A stretch of 64,000 nucleotides of DNA from Allodiplogaster sudhausi (lineage: Eukaryota > Nematoda > Chromadorea > Rhabditida > Diplogasteridae), in the NCBI GenBank assembly GCA_945643635.1, contig CALZFC010000134.1, positions 102,501 through 166,500 of the forward strand. The letters are read 5' to 3'. Numbering within the stretch: the first letter of the stretch is position 1; each line of letters starts with the position of its first letter. A program made the position numbers and the translations under genes. Below, piece by piece: positions 55,765-64,000 of the stretch. Under the pieces are notes generated by a model, which saw only the letters and a list, made by a program, of their open reading frames with translations, did no database searches and was not told the origin of the DNA.

Positions 55765-58700
55765 TTAAATCTGGACTGGCTCAAGGACGAGTGCGGTGCG
55801 AGAAGGAATGTAGACGCAGACGTGGTTGGAACGGCCAGCGTAGCCTTCGGAGAAGGAGTGGAAACGAGAAGAGTTCGAGACACGGTTGTGGCCACCGAAG
55901 GAAGAGTCATCCGAACAGAGGGCAACGCACATTCTACAGACAAGGACTGTTCAGCAATTCGAATGAGAAAAGAAAGGGAAAAAAGACGCACTCGCTGGAG
56001 GAGTTCAGGCCGACTTTGTAGTCTGGGAAGCTCTTCTCTGAGTTGAAGTTAAAGATGAACAGCAGTCCACCCCGTTCGAAACAAACCACTTTGTCACCTT
56101 CATGCTTCCAGGACACATAGGCCTAAAGGGAGTGAGAGATGAGAAGGTGCGCGAGAGCCAGAGTGAGAGAGAGTGAGCGAAAGATGTGACAATTACAGAT
56201 TAAAAAGTACAACTTACAGGTCCACTGTGCAGGAAGCCGTGTTTCTCCTCCAGCGCATTCATCGCCCGGTCGAAGTCATTCAAGAACTTGTACCTATAGA
56301 GGAAAAATACAAAAAAAAAACAATTTCTAGACACGGCAGTTTGAAATGGAAGTAACCTGAGCAGTTCATCATCAACGAGATTGAATTGACGACGTGCGTA
56401 GTGGAAAGATTCTCCATTGCCAACTCGAGGAAAGTCGAGCCACTCGGGGTGGCCGAATTCATTGCCTGAGAAGATGAAGTCATTTACATAATTCAGAAGA
56501 GACAAAGTGTTCATACCAATGAAATTGAGCCACGATTCTCCGCCCAGACCCATAGTGAGAAGGCGAATAAGTTTGTGAAGAGACAGTCCACGGTCAATGA
56601 CTGGGGTCAGTGGAGACATCACGGACATGAAGTCGTACATTTCTGAATTACTTCGGCGGTTACAAAACAGATGTTCTATAATAGAGAAAGCCTAGCCTTT
56701 ATCCATGAGCCAAAAGGCGATAGTCTTGTCACCAACGAGAGCCTGGTCATGAGATTCGGCATAGGCTACGTGACCTTCAGCATAGCTACAACAACGATAC
56801 GTAAAACATGAAAAGAGGAGAAAGAAGAACCAGAAACGGACCGGCGATTCTCGAGAGTGTGCACAATCTTGGAAATGTCCCAGTCCTCGTCCTTCTCATG
56901 TTTGAGTAGTTTGATCCACATGTCAGGGAGGGCCATGGCCAGGCGGTAGTCAAAGCCTTGGCCGCCCTCTTCCACGGGCCGGCACAACGCGGGCATTCCA
57001 GACACCTCCTGCCATCAACATCACAGTTTAATCCACAATTCGGTTTCTTGCTTTTTTTCTCTCGTTATTCCGATATTGCCGATCAACTTCAGTTTCCCTT
57101 CTAAATTATAGAGAGAATCGGCAAACCCAAGCAAGTAAAAAAAACCTCAGCGATCGTGACGACAAACGGAAATCTCTTGTGAAGGAAGTGATTAGCAAGC
57201 ATGAGATAAACTAGGGAATCCGTGTCACTATTCATTCCGAAGTACTCATTGTAATCTCCGGAGAATGCATCGTCTGCAATCATTTTATAGTCCACGCTGC
57301 AGACAATTCAACATTAAAACGAACTCATTCCATGCGAGTGGTAGATCATTGAAGTCACTCCGTCAAAGCGGAAACCATCGAAGCCAAACTCTTCAATCCA
57401 CCAACGAAGATTCGACAACAGGAAACGAAGGACTTCGATTCTAAAGAGAAAGCGAAAATAGTGAGGAAGTGAAAGGAGGAATATACTTGGTGTAGTCGAA
57501 AAGACGCGAGCCCCAGAGAGAATGGAAGCCGCGACTGGAGCCGTGGAAGTAGCCATCCGCTGTTCCGTCCCACTCGTTCAGACCATCCAGAGTGTTCTTC
57601 GATGCATGCGAATGCACCACGTCAAGGAGGATGTAGATGCCCAAGGAGTGTGCTTTGTCCACGAGATAACGCAGATCATCCGGAGTCCCACAACGACTAC
57701 AAAGATATCGGTTACCGTAGTCTTCATGAGAGGGTCATTGTCAACGAACCTCGACGAAGCGAAGAAACTTGTGACTTGGTAGCCGAAGGAGGCATAGTAG
57801 ACATGTTCCATCACCGCCATCAGCTGAATCGTGTTGTATCCTTAAATAGAGTTACTAAAACACAACTAATTCAATACTTTTTGACGCTGGTAATGTCTTC
57901 AAAAGAAAAAATTCGAAAGAGAGAACAGAATATACATACCTTGCCTGTGGATACGAGGAATAACATGATCCGCGAACTCCCGATATGAGTTGACTTTGCC
58001 TTCAGAGGAAGAGATGCCAACGTGAGCTTCATAAATGCGAAGGCTAGCAGGGCGGGATGGGCGGGGCTGGCTGAGAACGTAGCGAGAAGGAGGGTTGTAC
58101 ATCTCCTGCATTCATCAATCCATTCGCAGGCATCCATAGCACTTCATAAATGTTTAAAAGGTCTCAAGTTTGCCAAGGACTCTCCAGAAAAATAAGCATA
58201 AATAGCAGGGACCCTCTCAAAAGTTATATAAAAACATTCAAATCCACGCGATTTCGGATAGCGCCACACAGGCTGTCCGCTTCCGATTCTTGAAGGTAGA
58301 CCGTTCAGAAATTCTCTGACGTTAGAGCGTATTTAAAAAAAAGTTGAATGAAAATGAACCTGGTGATAGACAACTCCTTCACTTGGCTTGCACACAAAAG
58401 TTGCCCAAGGAGATAACTTCAAAGTGGTCTTCCCATTCTTGGTCACGCCGACCTAAAGGAATAGAATGAGAAGGAAGGTTGCAGGGAAAGTGTAACCTTG
58501 ATGACAGAGCCATGCTTGATAGCGGGAGAGCCATCACTAAGAGGAGGAATACAAAGACGCCATCGCCCGTGATCCTCGCGAGTATAAACATGCGAAGATT
58601 CGTTCCAGTCATCTGAACACGGCGCTATCCTAGTTTGGGTAGGGGGCAAAAATTCTGATTTAGTAGAGATGAAACTAACTGAAGTCTCCAGCAAGGTAAA

Positions 58701-58981
58701 GGCCATCAGCACCCGGAGCCCATTCCAGGCACTCGATAGTTCCATAATCCTTCACGTGAATTCCAAACTCTCGGAAGCCAGTCGTGAAAGCTTCAATGCC
58801 TCCGCACTCAAAGTGATATACATAATGCAGGCAACAATAGAAAAAATAAAAATAAAAAAACCTCTTCTATCTTTAACAAGTATTCATCGAAAACTCCATA
58901 GCGCCGGCAAATTTCGTCCTTGAAGTTTGACAAATATCCATCTAATTTCAGCAGTTCCGAAAGATGAGGAGGACTCGGCAT
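55765..58981 (-). CDS. GBE1: 1,4-alpha-glucan (glycogen) branching enzyme
   Basis: GBE1 (GH13) makes the alpha-1,6 branches of glycogen in the cytosol. About 12 exons encode, in order, [37 protein letters not shown] (CBM48), [84 protein letters not shown] with the catalytic Asp (about 57370), [16 protein letters not shown] with the catalytic Glu at an exon end (about 57150), [42 protein letters not shown] and [12 protein letters not shown]. The last exon ends [16 protein letters not shown] and TAA (55765-55767). The full catalytic core is present. The start at 58981 directly follows GTTTCAG, so a 5'UTR intron or trans-splice site abuts the ATG. It shares a 468-base divergent spacer with NDUFB5. 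Confidence 0.96.
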
Positions 58982-59449
58982 CTGAAACAACGTCAATACA
59001 GCGGATGCAATGATTCGGAGTGTTTGTACCTGATAAGGCGATAAACCTGACCAGTTTTACAAGACTATCTCGCCAAATACATAACTCGCGAAAAAACAAT
59101 AAAGATAACGAATGCTGAAAACAACCCGTGAGGATAAGAAAACACATCTTTTTATAGTGTACTGTTGTCGAGGATTTGAACAGTTGAAATCTACGAAGTC
59201 GAAGGAATGGTTAATTACATGATGGACCACAAAGGGTTATAGGAGGGGCCAAGAAGGGTTACGTCAGTTCCTAACCAGTACAAAGGAAGTACTATCAGGA
59301 CTGTCGAGTATAGCTTTGGACTCATTACTCGTGGTTATTGTTGCTCATGGCGGGTCGTTTGTTTCGGCGACTTAAGTTGTTTATTTTTCCATGGTTTTTG
59401 GATTTAATTCTGATGTTTAACTGTGCTTGACTAAGTGTAAGGTGCTGGG
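58982..59449. other. Divergent promoter region GBE1 / NDUFB5
   Basis: The 468 bases between the two start codons contain no TATA box or repeat that I can identify. Both are metabolic housekeeping genes and may share regulatory DNA. Confidence 0.5.
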
Positions 59450-60140
59450 ATGGTGGTTCTGAGCAAGTTGGCTCCTCTGCTCGGGCCCGCCAGCCACACT
59501 CTCGGCCCTCTCCGTCACTCTCACGCCGCTCTCTTCCGAAAACGACCTGGCCAGCTGATCGTCAACCGCATCAAGGATCACTTCCACTTCTACTTCTTCA
59601 GCATTGGCCTCTTCCCCGTTGTCGCCTTCGCTGCCTACGCTCACATCGTCTACGGTCCATGCGAGCTGACTGACACTCCGAAGGAAGTCTGTTTATTCTA
59701 TACTTTGTGTTGAGTTTGGGCGAGACTGAAGTGAGTACATGTTCAGGGGCCTCCGCCGCACTTCTGGCAGTACGAGCGAACTCCGCTGCGTCAGTGGTGG
59801 GCCAAGTACTTCGGTGATTCCGACATTGAACACCACGAGCGGAACCTAGCGTACTACGAGAAGCAGGGAATCCTTGCCCGTTGGAGGTTTCCTCTCAATC
59901 ATATTTTCTCTTCATTATTTGACAGTAACTTTTGTTGTATTACGCAAAAATGTTTTGTTTGTTTGATATTTCCCAGTTTCCAGGCAAATGGAGCAGCGAG
60001 TGAAGCATCTGGAGGGAGAGAGACTTGACTACAAGGGATGGTACTACCAACCAGTCACCAGTGCCTGGGTCGATCTGAGCAGGTGGCAGGCTTTGCGCCT
60101 GCGTGACCAATACGAGCAGCATGGCCACTACCCGCAGTGA
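59450..60140 (+). CDS. NDUFB5: NADH dehydrogenase (ubiquinone) 1 beta subcomplex subunit 5
   Basis: NDUFB5 (SGDH) is a single-pass accessory subunit of the membrane arm of mitochondrial complex I. Three exons (59450-59686, about 59750-59888, about 59985-60140) give 177 residues (human precursor 189). The Arg/His-containing N-terminus before KRPGQLIVNRIKDHFHFY looks like a mitochondrial presequence. A membrane helix follows (FSIGLFPVVAFAAYAHIVYG). The matrix or intermembrane part has GPPPHFWQYERTPLRQWWAK, which fits the family's PEHWEYYKHPISRWIA block, and KGWYYQPVTSAWVDL, which fits GPWYYYETIDKELID. The stop is TGA 60138-60140. Confidence 0.9.
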
Positions 60141-60405
60141 GAGAAGCCACGGCTCAGCTCAAGCTTTTTAGATTCTTTATACTTGTCCTTTTGTCGTTAT
60201 AGTTGATAAAGATAATATAACGCTTTCCTTATCGTGCCAAGGACACCGTTTTAGCGGCTTCACTATTACTTTTTTATCAGACTATTGGAATCAACTTCTT
60301 CTCTTTGAGAAGTTATCACGGTTGGCGGCTGAAAGTACTGTCATTGTAAGTGTTTCTCTTTTTCTGGTGTAGGTGACAAGTAATCAACGGTTATTCAGCA
60401 GAACG

Positions 60406-63400
60406 ATGCTGGAATCGCTTGTTGCATGGGTCCTCAACAACTATGTTGGAGACTATCTTGAGAATTTGAACACCGAACAACTATCAGTCGCATTTTTATC
60501 AGGTTCGGGCTTTTTTATTCCCGTTTTTCCAATTGAGTGTTGTCTGTTTAAAGGTCAAGTGGAGCTAGAGAATGTTCCTCTTAAGAAGACTGCGTTGCGA
60601 AAACTCGATCTGCCCCTTAGTGTTAGTGTTCACTTCCTTTACTCTGAAGTATTTGCAAGAACGGGGAAGCGAATGTTCAAGTACTGTTTGTTGTAGGTGC
60701 GAAGTGGCATTCTGGGGAAGTTGACGCTTTCCGTGCCGGTGACTCGAGTGCGGAGTGAAGCGTGGACTCTTCGCCTAAGCGACGTCCTCATTCTTCTTGG
60801 CCCAGATGATCAAGCAAAGTATGATGCAGAAGTAGAGGAAGCTGCTGATCTGGCAAGGAAACAAGCACAACTTGACGAGCTCGAGAGGCTCCACAAGGTT
60901 TCTTTTAAATATATTTTTCCTTTTGCCTTGTTTTTTATCTTGTTTAATAATACATGCTACATGTCTTATCTTGTCGAGTTTAAAGAAGAGTAATTTGCCA
61001 TTTAGAATGAGCTGTGCACTGCGCTGGGCACCCCTGTTACGAGCAACGAAGAGAGTTCGTGGTGGGGTGCTTCTCTGCTCTCCACTGTGCTAAACAATAT
61101 TCAGGTATCTTGCCCTGGCATTATTCCCTTGTTATTCTTCTGGTAATTATTGTGTTTTAGTTGATAGTGTCCAACATACACATTCGCTATGAAGACCCGA
61201 CAACTCTCGGAGGCGGCCGTAGTTTCTGTGCTGGAGTACGAATTCAACATCTTCTTGTTCAAACGACAAATCATCGCTGGGTTCGCTGTCACTTCTTCTT
61301 CTTTTCTTCATGAGTTTTGTTGTTCTTTCAGAAGCCAGGCTTCGTTGAACCGCAAGACGGCGTGAATATCTTCAAGAAGTTTGAGCTGAAGGGATTTATC
61401 TTCTACTGGAATTCTGGCGAGAATATTTCGTCTGACGTGAAAACAGTGAAGGATCTTCAGGTGCGTTGGTGGAGAGTCGTGAGTGGACACGGTGGGATAG
61501 CCGAATACTTTAGAAGTTGCTGTCCCCTGAGAATCTCGGTTGCAACTCTTATGTCATTGCGCCCTGTTGTTCCGAGCTTCGCATGGAGAAGAACGCGAGC
61601 AAATTGCCCCTCAAGGAGAAGATCCCGCGATTCAAAGTTAGCTTGAATCTGGAGTCGTTCTTCTCATGCTCTGATCTTTGCTTTCTTGGTCATTTGAAAT
61701 GACTAATTTCTTTATCTTCAGCTCCAACTTCGCCCCGATTCCATCACAGTCGAATTGAGCAGAGCTCAGCGGAGAGAGATGCGAACTCTCACTAAACAAT
61801 GGGCGAGATTTGAAAGAGCTCGGCCACACCGTAAATGGCGGCCCATTGTTCCTGTTCATGGCAAGTCAGTACTGCTCGTTGAAAACTAAACTAGTAAACT
61901 AAGTTGAGTAAAGTTGACTAAGCTAAACTTTGTTAGACTTTTTGTGATTATAAAAAAAGAATTGGATTTGCTTAATAACAATTCCTTTAAAAAAAACTTG
62001 TTTGACTTTCAAAATACGAAATTTCTAACATTCAAACTCTTTTAGAAATACTATTCTTCTAAACCAAGCCGTGTATAAAATTGTGGCCTTGAATATCATT
62101 TAAACTGAATATCATATAGGTTGTTTTGGTCGGTTATTACTTGAGATAATGCACCGATGGTCATTCTCACGTTTAGTTGATGCTAAATCTCTTTATGCCC
62201 TGGCGTCATTTGCCTATGAAGCCATGCAAGGTGCGCCCTTGCAGCTGTCGTGAGTGGTGGGGATTCGCGGTGTCTCGAGTGGTGGCGGAGTGTCGGCTCG
62301 ACAGCAGCCGACGCACGTGGCCAGCCGCCCTCTCTCGTGCCCGCCATCTCACTGTCTATGCTCGTGCCTACAAAAGGCGACTCCTCTACCGCGCTCACAA
62401 TTCTGCAACCATGTCAGTGTTACGTCTATAAGGAAAAATTTTTCGCCTTTATACTTGCTTTTAACTCATATTCTATTTCGCGATTTTAGTGATGATTCGA
62501 ATGAGGAATCAGAGAAACCGGAGACTAAGCCGTCTTCGGAAGACAGAACTGTGATGAGGCAGATCGAGAGAGACCCTCAGTACACATTCAGTGTTAGCTT
62601 ATTCGTCCATTCCACTTTATTATCCCTTCTTTGCTTTTTGAAGCCACTGTTTTATGAACCGTGTTTGTTGAATTGCAATTCAAACTTAAAGAGCATTTCG
62701 GTCATAGTTTCCGAAAACAATCATTTTGGATTGGACATTGAGTAACATCGCTTCAAACTTTCAATTGTGAGCTTGTCAGAAGTTGACATGAAGATTCAGC
62801 ACTGTCTTTAGTTAATGGTTTTTAGTTAATAGTTCACTTTTCCAAAACAGTTACTGTGTTATCCTGATGGTATTAAGGAGCTGAGCATCATTCGCGATGT
62901 GGTGTTTGCTCGTCTATTGCGAGAGAACGGAGTGGAGAAGGAGAAGACGACGGGGGATTCAGATGAGTCAGAGTCTCCCTTTGACAACATTGCGAGTGAC
63001 GAAGTGGATGCGGCCCGTCGCAGTGTTCCTGCCAATTCGGGTTAGTCGGGAAGATCTGGGCTAGAGAGCAGAAAGAGACTGTGAATGTTGCAGAGCTGAC
63101 GCAAGCAGGCGGGGGCGGGTTGTTGTCTTGGATGACGAGCTTCTTCTCTTCTGCAGCTGACGAGAACCATCCAGAAGAGAAGAACGAATTCGGCCCAATC
63201 GACTTGGGTGAACTCAAGAGCAATCTGCCAAAGGAACTGCGCGATATTGAGAAACAGGTATGTGGTGTTCTGTATGAAAATGGGCTTGTATGCTTTTATT
63301 TTCACTGTGAGAAGTGAAGGTGGTATGAGTAATATTGTTATTTCTTGTTTAGGTAGACAAAGAGATTCTGGATGTTCTCCATGACTCGTGGGATGATTCG

Positions 63401-64000
63401 ACTCTTCTTCGGAAAGACTTTCTGCTTGCTGACATAGCCTTGAGAATCGACCGCATCACTCTGCGACTCACTGACACTTCCGTTTGACTTTCTCCATTTC
63501 CTTCTCTGCATATCTCTCCCCTTGAATCTCTCCATTGCTCACTCCTTTCAGACCAGCCTCGACCGCTCTTCCTCTTTTCCGCATGGTGGTCGTGTCTTGT
63601 CGGTGGAGTTGTTTGGAGTGGCGAGTCAGCTTGAAGTCTCTCCTCGTACTCACACTCTCACCCTTTCCCTCTCTGTCCAGAACATGAACTGTCAGAGTCT
63701 CCAACTCATGCCTTCCTCAGCAGTCAGTTTTTCTTTCTGCCTTATATCGATCTTATATGTCATTTCTTCAGACGGTGGAGGAGGATGACGGTCCCCTATT
63801 CTCCCTGAGTGAGAACACTCAAGTTCTCTTTGCTGTTGGACGAGTCGGCGACGACTTGCAGGAAAGCGGAGAGATCAACCGCAACCCTCTCTTCCGGTAT
63901 TTTTCGCTTCGATCGAAGTGTAAGATCAAAATGCTTGAAATTTATAGATTACTGTATCGCCGTCAATCCCTGCGCGCTACGAGGCATACGGTAGAGGCGT
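60406..64000 (+). CDS. VPS13: VPS13 family lipid-transfer protein (N-terminal part, runs off the window)
   Basis: VPS13 proteins are very long bridge-like channels that move phospholipids between membranes at contact sites. The start (ATG 60406) reads [20 protein letters not shown], the chorein domain, then [35 protein letters not shown] and a conserved YDAEVEE coiled segment. Later exons read [68 protein letters not shown] and [12 protein letters not shown]. After that come IERDPQYTF and [12 protein letters not shown], like GW.SWLWSW of VPS13A/C. Blocks to the window end match the extended-chorein region. The start resembles VPS13D, the later part VPS13A/C, so the paralogue is open. A TTATTCAG acceptor-like site ends 7 bases before the ATG. 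About 12 exons are visible, no stop reached. Confidence 0.92.

Overview
The window is nuclear DNA from a small, compact animal genome. Conserved animal genes are packed head-to-tail or back-to-back, and most of their introns are very short (about 46-60 bases where I could fix both splice sites). Genes are interrupted by GT-AG introns, with no sign of bacterial organisation. The gene set includes a DOCK6/7/8-type exchange factor, pecanex, an IFT cilium protein, WASH and BORC subunits, a CLIC protein and a Ly6-type protein. Together with several secreted Pro- or Thr-rich proteins that could be cuticular, this points to an invertebrate metazoan, possibly an ecdysozoan. I cannot name the species. 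Introns and spacers are littered with GA/CT simple repeats.

Layout, left to right. 1-1163 (minus): N-terminal part of SMC5. 1515-2287 (minus) and 2932-6445 (plus): a divergent pair of unrecognised secreted proteins separated by a spacer with a perfect 18-bp hairpin. 7201-11013 (minus): WASHC3, BORCS5, an unknown 84-residue protein and GNPNAT1, closely spaced head to tail. 11683-22181 (minus): one long DOCK6/7/8 gene whose introns carry a TTAA-flanked MITE and a tRNA-like element. 23301-26423 (plus): TTC26/IFT56 with a textbook RFX X-box just upstream. 27664-30764 (minus): CDC14 phosphatase, with a perfect 68-bp palindrome in intron 1. 31240-about 41937 (plus): pecanex. 42776-44886 (minus): an unrecognised coiled-coil protein. 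44887-50299: repeat-rich DNA containing a 2.8-kb TTAA-bounded palindromic (foldback) element. 50300-51632 (plus): a CLIC/GST-like protein lacking the family's redox cysteines. 52369-53626 (minus): a secreted Thr-rich protein. 54667-55461 (plus): a Ly6/uPAR-fold protein. 55765-58981 (minus): glycogen branching enzyme GBE1. 59450-60140 (plus): complex I subunit NDUFB5. 60406-64000 (plus): start of a VPS13 lipid-transfer protein that runs off the end.

Functionally the neighbours are mostly unrelated housekeeping genes. The minus-strand run at 7-11 kb pairs two endolysosomal regulators (WASHC3, BORCS5). Several start codons lie 0-18 bases after a good splice acceptor, which could mean 5'UTR introns or spliced-leader trans-splicing. 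Exon boundaries were set by hand from splice signals and remembered family sequences; the recognised identities are strong, but single exon edges may be off.
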